From NCBI GenBank assembly GCA_900759575.1, contig CAAEVU010000075.1:1-16555 (forward strand): a stretch of 16,555 bases of DNA, read 5' to 3'. The translations under genes were made by a program, and so were the position numbers. This document shows, one piece after another, positions 7,852-13,959 of this stretch (its first letter is position 1; the number at the start of each line of letters is the position of its first letter). A model generated the notes under the pieces. The model saw only the letters and a program-made list of their open reading frames with translations, was not told the DNA's origin and ran no database searches. Source of the DNA: Clostridia bacterium (GTDB lineage: Bacteria > Bacillota > Clostridia > Oscillospirales > Acutalibacteraceae).

Positions 7852-8400
7852 ATGAGCAAATTTGAACCGCGCACATATTCTTTGAAAAACGGCCAGACCC
7901 TTCTTCTTCGGGAGGCGGAAAGCCGGGACGGGGAAAAGATCCTTGCCTATCTGAACCGGGTAGGCGGGGAAAGCGATAACCTCCTGTTTGGAAAAAACGG
8001 TTTTCCCATGCCCCTGGAACGGGAGCAGACGTTTTTGGAGCTTCAGCGGAAAGCGGAGAAATCCATTATGTTGGCTGGTTTCGTGGGGGAAGAGCTGGTT
8101 TCCATCGCTTCGGTGGACGCCCTTACCGCCCGGGAACGGGTAGCCCATCGCGCCGGAGTGTCTGTCACAGTGAGGAAAGATTTCTGGGGCGAAGGCGTTG
8201 GACGGAAAGCCATGGAAGCCCTCATCCAGTTTGCCAAAAGCTGCGGTTTGGAGGTGCTTCAGCTGGAGGTGCGCTCCGACAATGAGCGGGCTGTGGCCCT
8301 CTATGAGCACTTGGGCTTTGAAAAAATGGGCTTGTACAAGAATTTTATGAAAGTAAACGGCCGCTCTTACGACGCCTGGTATATGAATCTTTTGTTGTAA
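7852..8400 (+). CDS. GNAT-family N-acetyltransferase
   Basis: A 182-residue protein that should transfer an acetyl group from acetyl-CoA to an amine. Motif A is SVTVRKDFWGEGVGRKAM (about 104-121), with the acetyl-CoA phosphate loop R-x-x-x-x-G-x-G-x-G (R108, G113, G115, G117). Motif B is LEVRSDNERAVALYEHLGFEKMG (about 138-160), whose NxRAxxLYxxxGF pattern is the family hallmark. ATG 7852 has AAAGGAG 8 bases upstream. The overall pattern resembles general GNATs annotated as acting on small amines or on protein N-termini, and the acceptor cannot be read from sequence. It lies between cdd and pdp on the same strand, probably in one transcript, but no functional link to nucleosides is evident. 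Confidence 0.9.
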   Translation: MSKFEPRTYSLKNGQTLLLREAESRDGEKILAYLNRVGGESDNLLFGKNGFPMPLEREQTFLELQRKAEKSIMLAGFVGEELVSIASVDALTARERVAHRAGVSVTVRKDFWGEGVGRKAMEALIQFAKSCGLEVLQLEVRSDNERAVALYEHLGFEKMGLYKNFMKVNGRSYDAWYMNLLL

Positions 8401-8425
8401 ATTCGGAAGAATCGGGGGGATTCTC

Positions 8426-9736
8426 ATGCGCATGTACGACGTGATCCATAAAAAACGGGAAGGCGGCGAGCTTTCGGAAGAAGAGATCCGCTTTTTCGTC
8501 CAAGGGTATACTCGGGGGGAGATTCCCGACTATCAAGTTTCCGCCTTGCTCATGGCCATTTTCTTCCAGGGCATGACTCGGCGGGAAACCGGGGCCCTTA
8601 CCCTGGAAATGGCCAATTCCGGAGACAGGGTGGACCTTTCCTCCATTCCCGGCGTGAAAGTGGATAAACATTCCACCGGCGGTGTGGGGGATAAAACTTC
8701 CCTGATCTTGGGGCCCATCGCCGCTGCCTGCGGGGTGAAGATCGCCAAAATGAGCGGACGGGGACTGGGCCATACAGGCGGCACCGTGGACAAGCTGGAA
8801 AGTATCCCCGGCCTGCGCACCGCCATTCCCAGGGAGGAATTCTTTGACATTGTGCGGAAAACCGGGCTGGCCATCATTGGGCAGTCGGGAAATTTGTGCC
8901 CGGCGGATAAAAAGCTGTACGCCCTGCGGGATGTGACCGCCACCGTGGAAAGCCTGCCGCTGATCGCTTCCAGCATTATGTCCAAGAAGATCGCCGCCGG
9001 CGCCGACGCCATCCTTTTGGACGTGAAAATGGGTTCCGGCGCCTTTATGAAAACTTTGGAGGATTCCCGCGCCCTGGCAAAGGAAATGGTCCGCATCGGA
9101 GAGCAGGTGGGCAGACGGACGGTGGCCCTCATCACCGATATGGATATGCCTTTGGGCCAGCAGATCGGCAATGCCCTGGAAGTGCAGGAGGCGTGCCAAG
9201 TCCTTTCCGGAAAAGGGGAAAAACGGCTGCGGGCCCTGTGTTTGGAGCTTTCCGCCAATATGATCTATCTAGGCGGACAAGCGCCGGATATGGCATCCGC
9301 CCGAGCCAAGGCCGTAGCCGCGGTGCGCAGCGGACAGGCGTTGGAGAAGCTCCGGCAGATGGTGGAGGCCCAGGGGGGCGACGGAGATTATATCCTGCAC
9401 CCGGAGAAGTTCCAGATCTCCCCGGCTTGTGTGGAGATCACTGCCCCGGAGACAGGGTATATCACCCGTTTGAACGCGGAAGAGTGCGGATTGGCCGCGG
9501 TGGAGCTGGGTGCCGGCCGGGAAACAAAGGACAGTGCCATCGATCCTGGCGCGGGCATCGTGCTGCTGAAAAACAAAGGGGATGCCGTGGAGCAGGGGGA
9601 GACCATCGCCCGGCTTTATGCCCAGAGTGAAGCCCTTTGCCACCGTGGAAAAGAACGATTCCTCTCCGCTTTGGAAGTGGGTACCCGCGCTCCCGATATT
9701 GGTCCTATGATCTTGGAACGCATCGAAGGAGAATAA
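8426..9736 (+). CDS. pdp: Pyrimidine-nucleoside phosphorylase
   Basis: A 436-residue enzyme that phosphorolyses uridine, thymidine and deoxyuridine to the free base and (deoxy)ribose-1-phosphate. The phosphate-binding motif KHSTGGVGDK (81-90) and the family signature SGRGLGHTGGTVDKLE (110-125) are intact. R168, S183 and K187, the pyrimidine-contacting residues of the Geobacillus enzyme, fall at the same positions. The length matches the Bacillus Pdp (about 433). The start has only GGGGGGA about 5 bases upstream, a rather weak site. It is the last gene of the cluster and is followed by a strong terminator. Cdd upstream supplies its uridine and deoxyuridine substrates. A strict thymidine phosphorylase (DeoA) is less likely given the residue match. 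Confidence 0.95.
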   Translation: MRMYDVIHKKREGGELSEEEIRFFVQGYTRGEIPDYQVSALLMAIFFQGMTRRETGALTLEMANSGDRVDLSSIPGVKVDKHSTGGVGDKTSLILGPIAAACGVKIAKMSGRGLGHTGGTVDKLESIPGLRTAIPREEFFDIVRKTGLAIIGQSGNLCPADKKLYALRDVTATVESLPLIASSIMSKKIAAGADAILLDVKMGSGAFMKTLEDSRALAKEMVRIGEQVGRRTVALITDMDMPLGQQIGNALEVQEACQVLSGKGEKRLRALCLELSANMIYLGGQAPDMASARAKAVAAVRSGQALEKLRQMVEAQGGDGDYILHPEKFQISPACVEITAPETGYITRLNAEECGLAAVELGAGRETKDSAIDPGAGIVLLKNKGDAVEQGETIARLYAQSEALCHRGKERFLSALEVGTRAPDIGPMILERIEGE

Positions 9737-9737
9737 A

Positions 9738-9763
9738 AAAGAGAGGCATAAAGCCTCTCTTTC
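9738..9763 (+). terminator. Intrinsic terminator after pdp
   Basis: AAAGAGAGGC (9738-9747) pairs perfectly with GCCTCTCTTT (9753-9762) around a 5-base loop, directly after the pdp stop codon. It is flanked by A-rich sequence and a short T-tract, so it may also act on minus-strand transcripts coming from ppiB. Confidence 0.9.
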
Positions 9764-9792
9764 TATAGATTGTTCTGTTGTGACCCGATCTC

Positions 9793-10045
9793 CGGCGTAC
9801 CCCGGAAAACCGGCGGCGTGGACGTGAGGAAACCGCCTCCACAGCGTGGGCGTCAGCCCACCGTCCGGGGCGCACCCCGGAAAACCGGCGGCGCGGACGT
9901 GAGGAAACCTCCTCCACAACGTGGGCCGGAAACCTACCGTCCACGGCACATCCCGGAGAATCCTCGGCGCGGACGCGAGCCATCCTCTTCCACAACGTGG
10001 GCGCAAGCCCACCGTCCAGGGCGCGACCCGGATGCAGCGTCACGC
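9793..10045. repeat. Tandem repeat, period 75-76 bp, three copies plus a partial fourth, rich in hairpins
   Basis: Copies start at 9793, 9868, 9944 and 10019 (the last is only about 14 recognisable bases). Copies 1 and 2 are nearly identical in their first 55 bases, and copy 3 has diverged. Each unit contains CCCGGA(A/G)AA, GGCGYGGACG, TCCACARCGTGGG and ACCGTCC blocks. Perfect hairpins include GTGGGC-GTCA-GCCCAC (9846-9861), GTGGGC-GCAA-GCCCAC (9997-10012, a GNRA-type loop) and CCGGGG-CGCA-CCCCGG across the junction of copies 1 and 2 (9865-9880). It fills the gap between the convergent pdp and ppiB genes. Long open frames across it come from the high GC and the repeat period and look like no protein. 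The unit is too long and there are no spacers, so it is not a CRISPR array. Confidence 0.85.
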
Positions 10046-10048
10046 TGC

Positions 10049-10576
10049 TTAGCCGTGCTCGGGACCAGTGACGGGATCGGGATATTCCTGACCAAAGGTT
10101 TCCACTGTGACCTTTTCCATGATCTGGTCCTCGTAGGGGCGGTCGGCACGGTCGCGGGGAGCGGATACAATGGCCTGGGCTACGTCAATGCCCTCGGTGA
10201 CTTTGCCGAAAGCAGCGTATTGACCGTCCAGATAGGGAGCGTCGTCCACCATGATGAAGAACTGGGAGCCGGCGCTGTTGGGACGCTGGGACCGGGCCAT
10301 GGAGATCACGCCGGTGGTGTGCTTCAGGTTGTTCTGGAAGCCATTCATGGCGAATTCACCCTTGATGCCATAGCCGGGGCCGCCCATGCCGGAGCCTTCC
10401 GGATCGCCGCCCTGGATCATAAAGCCGGGAATGACACGGTGGAAAATGGTGCCGTCGTAAAAGCCGCGCTTTACCAGATAAATGAAGTTGTTCACCGTGT
10501 TGGGAGCCACTTCGGGATACAGCTCCACCTTGATGGTGCCTTGGGTGGTTTCAATGGTAACAATAGGATTTTGCAT
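10049..10576 (-). CDS. ppiB: Cyclophilin-type peptidyl-prolyl cis-trans isomerase
   Basis: A 175-residue cytoplasmic protein-folding catalyst of the single-domain bacterial type. It begins MQNPIVTIETTQGTIKVELYPEVAPNTV, and the cyclophilin signature FHRVIPGFMIQGGDPEGSG contains the catalytic arginine, followed by SMARSQRPNSAGSQFFI with the substrate-binding Gln/Phe residues. There is no signal peptide. I chose ATG at 10576 because AAGGAG lies 8 bases upstream. An in-frame ATG at 10642 would add 22 residues with no ribosome binding site and no family precedent. The gene stands alone, with its own promoter, next to the tandem repeat. A short palindrome GCAGCG-TCA-CGCTGC (10034-10048) follows the stop without a T-tract. 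Confidence 0.95.
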   Translation of the reverse strand: MQNPIVTIETTQGTIKVELYPEVAPNTVNNFIYLVKRGFYDGTIFHRVIPGFMIQGGDPEGSGMGGPGYGIKGEFAMNGFQNNLKHTTGVISMARSQRPNSAGSQFFIMVDDAPYLDGQYAAFGKVTEGIDVAQAIVSAPRDRADRPYEDQIMEKVTVETFGQEYPDPVTGPEHG

Positions 10577-10592
10577 GATCGTATCTCCTTTC

Positions 10593-10617
10593 TGTCCCGT
10601 CCTTTTGGAAGGGGACA
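10593..10617 (-). promoter_or_regulatory. Hairpin in the ppiB 5' UTR next to the ribosome binding site
   Basis: On the minus strand TGTCCC-CT-TCC-AAAA-GGA-C-GGGACA folds into a stem that ends a few bases before the AAGGAG of ppiB. It could affect translation start or RNA stability. No known family is recognised. Confidence 0.4.
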
Positions 10618-10694
10618 AAAGCGTTTTCGCATGATGTTCCATGAGAATGGGTTCCCATAAGGGAGAGCGTTCCCATGGGCCTGACGATGGGGCT

Positions 10695-10703
10695 ATTATA
10701 GCA
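10695..10703 (-). promoter_or_regulatory. Extended -10 promoter element of ppiB
   Basis: On the minus strand TGC-TATAAT is a perfect extended -10 (TGn plus TATAAT). No good -35 is seen 16-18 bases upstream, which is common when the extended -10 is present. It implies a 5' UTR of about 110 bases. Confidence 0.65.
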
Positions 10704-10763
10704 TAGATCTAGGGAAAATAGTCTGTTTTCATAGAAAATTTACAGAGAAAGGAAGTGGGCGCC

Positions 10764-11561
10764 ATGGAGAAACGTGCGGAAAATCCAGCAATAAAGCTGG
10801 TTTCTTGGAATGTAAATGGCCTGCGGGCCTGCATGGGGAAAGGCTTCGCCCAGTTTTTGGAGGAGGAATCCCCGGACGTGATCTGCCTGCAAGAGACAAA
10901 AATGCAGAAAGAGCAGGCGGATTTCCAATTCCCCGGCTATTTTGAGTATTGGAATTCTGCGGTGACCCGGAAAGGGTATTCCGGTACAGCGGTGTTTTCC
11001 CGGGAAGAACCTTTGAATGTGACCTATGGCATGGGCGTGGAAGAGTTTGACGGGGAGGGCCGTGTAATTGCCGCGGAGTATCCGGGATTTATCCTGGTGA
11101 CGGTGTACACCCCCAATTCCCAGCGGGAGCTGGTGCGGATCGATTACCGCATGGCCTTTGAAGACGCCTTCCGGGAGTATCTCACAGGATTGCGGGAGAA
11201 AAAACCGGTGATCGTCTGCGGGGATATGAATGTGGCCCACCGTCCCATCGATTTGAAAAACGCCAAAAGCAACGTGGGCAACGCCGGATTTTCCTACCAG
11301 GAGCGGGGCAAGTTCGCGGAGCTTCTGGCCACAGGGCTAGTGGATACCTTCCGCCATTTTTACCCGGAATTGGAAGGGGCATACTCCTGGTGGAGTTATA
11401 TGTTCAATTCCCGTCAGAATAACACCGGGTGGCGTATCGACTATTTTTTGGCGGATGAACGGCTGGTCCCCCGGCTTTTGGACAGCCGCATCCTTTCGGA
11501 AATCCAGGGAAGCGACCATTGCCCGGTGGAACTGCTTTTGGCCAAAGGGGGCGAAGAATGA
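10764..11561 (+). CDS. xth: Exodeoxyribonuclease III (AP endonuclease, Xth/ExoA family)
   Basis: A 265-residue DNA-repair nuclease of the exonuclease-endonuclease-phosphatase fold. It cuts 5' to abasic sites and trims 3' ends in base-excision repair. Catalytic residues are all visible: N16 in SWNVNGLRA, E44 in LQETKM, Y115 in VYTPNSQ, D154 and N156 in CGDMNVAH, D226 in WRIDYFL and the D251-H252 pair in GSDHCPV. The length is normal for the family. ATG 10764 is preferred because AAAGGAAG ends about 8 bases before it. GTG 10755 is in frame but overlaps that site. The stop codon overlaps the start of the sirtuin gene, so the two genes form one transcription unit. No clear plus-strand promoter could be assigned. 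Confidence 0.96.
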   Translation: MEKRAENPAIKLVSWNVNGLRACMGKGFAQFLEEESPDVICLQETKMQKEQADFQFPGYFEYWNSAVTRKGYSGTAVFSREEPLNVTYGMGVEEFDGEGRVIAAEYPGFILVTVYTPNSQRELVRIDYRMAFEDAFREYLTGLREKKPVIVCGDMNVAHRPIDLKNAKSNVGNAGFSYQERGKFAELLATGLVDTFRHFYPELEGAYSWWSYMFNSRQNNTGWRIDYFLADERLVPRLLDSRILSEIQGSDHCPVELLLAKGGEE

Positions 11562-12298
11562 TGACGGACAAGGAAACATTGCGACAGTGGTTGGACCAGA
11601 GCAAGCGGACCATTTTCCTGGGGGGCGCAGGAGTGTCCACCGCCAGTGGGATTCCAGATTTTCGCAGTGCTCACGGTTTGTACCAGCAGAAAAAAGCGGG
11701 GCTTTCCTATGAGGAGATGCTTTCCCACGGGTATTTTGTCCGGCACATGACGGAGTTCTACGACTTCATGCGCAATGTGATGCTGTACCCCGACGCCAAA
11801 CCCAATCCGGCCCACTATGCTTTGGCAAAATTGGAGAAAGAGGGGAAACTCCGGGCGGTGATCACCCAGAATATTGACGGCCTGCACCAGATGGCGGGCA
11901 GCCGGAACGTGATCGAGCTTCACGGCAACGAGAACCGGTACTACTGTTTGAGCTGCGGCAAGCAGTACGACATGACTTGTGTCACCAAAACCCAGGGAGT
12001 CCCCAAGTGTTCTTGCGGCGGCACGATCCGTCCGGACGTGGTGCTCTATGGGGAGACCCTCAACGAGCAGGATCTGCGAAAGGCTATCCAGTACGCCCGG
12101 GAAACGGACCTGATGGTGGTGGCAGGCACGTCCCTGGTGGTGTATCCTGTGGCGGGGCTGGTGGAGTACCTGTCCCCCGGGGCAAAACTGGTGATTATCA
12201 ACCGGGACCCCACTCCCTACGATCCCCAGGCGGATCTGGTCATCCGGGAGGACCTGGTAAGCGTCCTGGCGGAGTGCGCCGGGCTTTCGGAAGAGTAA
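11558..12298 (+). CDS. cobB: NAD-dependent protein deacylase, Sir2 family (sirtuin)
   Basis: A 246-residue sirtuin that removes acyl groups from lysine using NAD+, giving nicotinamide and O-acyl-ADP-ribose. NAD-binding motifs GAGVSTASGIPDFRS (23-37) and TQNIDGLH (103-110) are intact, the catalytic histidine is H122 in IELHG, and a zinc ribbon is formed by C130, C133, C151 and C153. The length is typical of single-domain bacterial sirtuins. ATG 11558 overlaps the xth stop by 4 bases. ATG 11561, the next codon, is equally possible, and AAAGGGGG at 11544-11551 serves either. Coupling to a DNA-repair nuclease is unusual, and I see no proof of functional linkage. Acyl preference (acetyl or longer) is not readable with confidence. 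Confidence 0.94.
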   Translation: MMTDKETLRQWLDQSKRTIFLGGAGVSTASGIPDFRSAHGLYQQKKAGLSYEEMLSHGYFVRHMTEFYDFMRNVMLYPDAKPNPAHYALAKLEKEGKLRAVITQNIDGLHQMAGSRNVIELHGNENRYYCLSCGKQYDMTCVTKTQGVPKCSCGGTIRPDVVLYGETLNEQDLRKAIQYARETDLMVVAGTSLVVYPVAGLVEYLSPGAKLVIINRDPTPYDPQADLVIREDLVSVLAECAGLSEE

Positions 12299-12322
12299 TT
12301 TTCCCAAACGGAAACAAAGAAA

Positions 12323-12366
12323 CAAGGGCTTCCCCATCCTCCGGCAGAGAGGCGGGGAAGCCCTTG
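12323..12366 (+). terminator. Long perfect hairpin after the sirtuin gene
   Basis: CAAGGGCTTCCCC (12323-12335) and GGGGAAGCCCTTG (12354-12366) make a perfect 13-bp stem, with an inner CCTC/GAGG in the loop region. On the plus strand only ACAATTTA follows, so there is no real T-tract. On the minus strand the stem is followed by TTTCTTTGTTT, a better terminator. Its last bases TTG are also the first half of the -35 box of the next promoter. Confidence 0.6.
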
Positions 12367-12392
12367 ACAATTTAGGGGAAATAGGATATTAT
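12364..12392 (+). promoter_or_regulatory. Sigma-A promoter of the first CorC/HlyC gene
   Basis: TTGACA (12364-12369), a 17-base spacer and TATTAT (12387-12392) give 11 of 12 consensus positions. Transcription should start near 12399, leaving a leader of about 220 bases before the ATG at 12618. Confidence 0.85.
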
Positions 12393-12413
12393 CAAAAACA
12401 GTATTATTCAAAA

Positions 12414-12479
12414 GGATGTGATCTTCTTTCATGGACAGTTCCAGTAGTGACGACGATACACCTGATCATAATTTCATCC
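12414..12479 (+). promoter_or_regulatory. Long-range stem in leader 1 that can mask the short-ORF ribosome binding site
   Basis: GGATG (12414-12418) and TGATC (12419-12423) pair with CATCC (12475-12479) and GATCA (12464-12468), giving 10 bp with a 6-base bulge. The 5' strand covers part of AAAAGGA, the likely ribosome binding site of the short ORF, and the loop contains its ATG plus a small hairpin TGGA-CAGT-TCCA (12432-12443). The pairing is read by eye only. Confidence 0.45.
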
Positions 12480-12532
12480 CGAATTTGATTTTGATTGCAT
12501 ACAACATGCCTACGCCCATTTTGCGGGAATAG
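12431..12532 (+). CDS. Putative leader peptide (33 aa, acidic N-terminus) upstream of the first CorC/HlyC gene
   Basis: A 33-codon ORF lies inside the leader RNA. It starts MDSSSSDDDTPDH, that is four aspartates among the first nine residues, then Pro and Asp, and continues with a hydrophobic middle and a Pro-rich end (MPTPILRE). No other in-frame start exists because a TGA lies 12 bases upstream of the ATG. AAAAGGA lies upstream at a long spacing of about 14 bases, so initiation may be weak. Its last codons and TAG stop fall inside the arms of an intrinsic terminator. This is the arrangement of a leader peptide that controls attenuation. Acidic runs with prolines near the N-terminus destabilise ribosomes at low Mg2+, as known for MgtL. 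That this peptide is translated, and that it senses Mg2+, is inference supported by a matching ORF upstream of the second CorC/HlyC gene. Confidence 0.6.
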   Translation: MDSSSSDDDTPDHNFIPNLILIAYNMPTPILRE

Positions 12533-12543
12533 GTGTGTTTTTT
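12506..12543 (+). terminator. Attenuator-type intrinsic terminator in leader 1
   Basis: ATGCCTA (12506-12512) pairs with TAGGTGT (12530-12536), and CCC (12515-12517) with GGG (12525-12527), followed by G and six T (12538-12543). It lies 75 bases upstream of the transporter start, within the same transcript, so it can only act as an attenuator. A competing hairpin GCAT-ACAAC-ATGC (12497-12509) uses part of its 5' arm. Confidence 0.65.
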
Positions 12544-12563
12544 GTGTTTATTTTGGGTTTTTT

Positions 12564-12591
12564 ACCATGCAGTCAACCAAAACCATGCAGT
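12564..12591 (+). repeat. Short direct repeat upstream of the first CorC/HlyC gene
   Basis: ACCATGCAGT occurs at 12564-12573 and again at 12582-12591, period 18, between the attenuator and the ribosome binding site GAGGAG (12605-12610). TTTTGGGTT (12551-12559) and AACCAAAA (12575-12582) could also pair around the first copy. It could be a protein-binding site or part of the leader fold, with no known motif recognised. Confidence 0.45.
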
Positions 12592-12617
12592 TAAAATGAA
12601 ATGTGAGGAGATAAATT

Positions 12618-13883
12618 ATGTTAACAAGTGAATTGCCCAGCATATTGATCATGCTGTTTTGTATCCTGATGTCCGCGTATTTTTCCGCCACGGAAACCGC
12701 CTTTTCCTCTTTGAACGCCATTCGAATCAAAGTGCTGGCGGACAGCGGTAACCGCAGGGCAAAGCTTACCGCCCGTTTGGCAGACGATTACGACAAGCTC
12801 ATTTCCACCATTTTGATCGGCAACAACATTGTGAACATCGCCGTGTCCTCTATCGCCACCTTGTTGTTCGTAAAGTTTTACGGCGATATTGGCGCCACCT
12901 ATTCCACAGTGGCGGTCACCATTTTGGTGTTGATCTTCGGCGAGATCACCCCCAAGAGCATTGCCAAGGATTTCCCCGAGAAATTTGCCATGTTCAGCGC
13001 TCCCTTTATCAATTTGCTGATCCATGTGCTCACCCCGGTGAACTTCCTGTTCTCCCAGTGGAAAAAGCTGGTGTCCAAAATGCTGAAGAGCCAGGAAGAT
13101 TCCAAAATGTCCCAGGAGGAGCTGATGCTGCTTCTGGAAGAGGCTCAGCGGGACGGAAGCATCGACAAGGACGAGGGCGCGCTGCTGAAAAACGCGGTGG
13201 AGTTCCGGGACCTGGAAGCCCAGGATATTTTGACCCCCCGTGTGGACCTGATCGCTGTCAGCGTGGATTCCACCAAGGAAGAAGTGGCCCAGAGCTTTAC
13301 CGAGTCCCATTTTTCCCGGCTTTTGGTCTATGACGACGACATCGACAAGGTGGTGGGCGTGATCCACCAGAAGGACTTCTATACGGGCAACGGCATCACT
13401 ACCAAGCCTATCCGGGACATCATTACCCCGCCTATTTTCATCCATCCCACGGAAAAAGTCAGCGACCTGCTGAAGCTTTTGCAGTCCCATCAGTCCCATA
13501 TCGCCATTGTCATCGACGAGTACGGCGGGACCTTGGGCATCGTCACCATGGAGGATATTTTGGAAGAATTGGTGGGCGAGATCTGGGACGAACACGACGA
13601 GCAGGAAGAGTCCTTCCAGCAGCTTGACGACCATACATACCTGATCGACGGCGACCTGACCTTTGACGATTTCTGCGCTTATTTCCACATTGAGGACGAG
13701 GCGGACAGCGTGTCCTTGGGCGGCTGGATCATGGAGCGCATGGGAAAGGTCCCCGCGGCAGGGGATTCCTTCGAGTATGGCGGTTTGTCCATCAAGGTGG
13801 AGGAGATCTCCAGCAACCGTATCCAGAAGGTCCGGGTGGTCCAGTTGGAGCAGCCGGAAGAGGAAGAGAAGCCCGAAAAATAA
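12618..13883 (+). CDS. CorC/HlyC-family (CNNM-type) membrane transporter, first of two convergent paralogs
   Basis: A 421-residue protein with the standard order DUF21/CNNM membrane domain, two CBS domains and a C-terminal CorC_HlyC domain. In the membrane part (about 5-150) SATETAFSSLN (23-33), IGNN (67-70) and FGEITPKSIA (107-116) are the conserved family motifs. CBS domains span roughly 203-255 and 265-320, the second with VIDEYGGTLGIVTMEDILEELVGEI. The CorC_HlyC domain covers about 333-410, and an acidic tail follows. Relatives include MpfA of Bacillus and Staphylococcus and animal CNNM, linked to Mg2+ export, with the CBS pair binding Mg-ATP. GAGGAG lies 7 bases before ATG 12618. A long leader with a short ORF and attenuator precedes it. 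It faces a second family member on the minus strand. Transport direction is inferred from the family. Confidence 0.92.
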   Translation: MLTSELPSILIMLFCILMSAYFSATETAFSSLNAIRIKVLADSGNRRAKLTARLADDYDKLISTILIGNNIVNIAVSSIATLLFVKFYGDIGATYSTVAVTILVLIFGEITPKSIAKDFPEKFAMFSAPFINLLIHVLTPVNFLFSQWKKLVSKMLKSQEDSKMSQEELMLLLEEAQRDGSIDKDEGALLKNAVEFRDLEAQDILTPRVDLIAVSVDSTKEEVAQSFTESHFSRLLVYDDDIDKVVGVIHQKDFYTGNGITTKPIRDIITPPIFIHPTEKVSDLLKLLQSHQSHIAIVIDEYGGTLGIVTMEDILEELVGEIWDEHDEQEESFQQLDDHTYLIDGDLTFDDFCAYFHIEDEADSVSLGGWIMERMGKVPAAGDSFEYGGLSIKVEEISSNRIQKVRVVQLEQPEEEEKPEK

Positions 13884-13905
13884 AATCGGCCAGCAGGCAG
13901 AAAGA

Positions 13906-13940
13906 AAGCTCCGGAAAGTGGTTACTTTCCGGAGCTTTTT
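13906..13940. terminator. Bidirectional terminator between the two CorC/HlyC genes
   Basis: AAGCTCCGGAAAG (13906-13918) pairs perfectly with CTTTCCGGAGCTT (13925-13937) around a 6-base loop, followed by TTT on the plus strand and by TTCTTTC on the minus strand. It lies between the two convergent stop codons and serves both. Confidence 0.9.
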
Positions 13941-13959
13941 GCAGCTTTTGGGACGCCCC

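Noticed and set aside
9269..10043. Open frames across the tandem repeat with repeated peptide units
   Set aside because: The peptide periodicity only mirrors the 75-76 bp DNA repeat, the frames run into pdp, and there is no ribosome binding site. The hairpins explain the region better.
9793..10045. CRISPR array
   Set aside because: The period is 75-76 bp with no repeat-spacer alternation, copies diverge along their whole length, and no cas gene is nearby.
12399..12617. Known metal riboswitch (M-box, yybP-ykoY Mn2+, NiCo) in the CorC leaders
   Set aside because: I could not find the conserved core sequences of these classes in either leader. A covariance-model scan would settle it.
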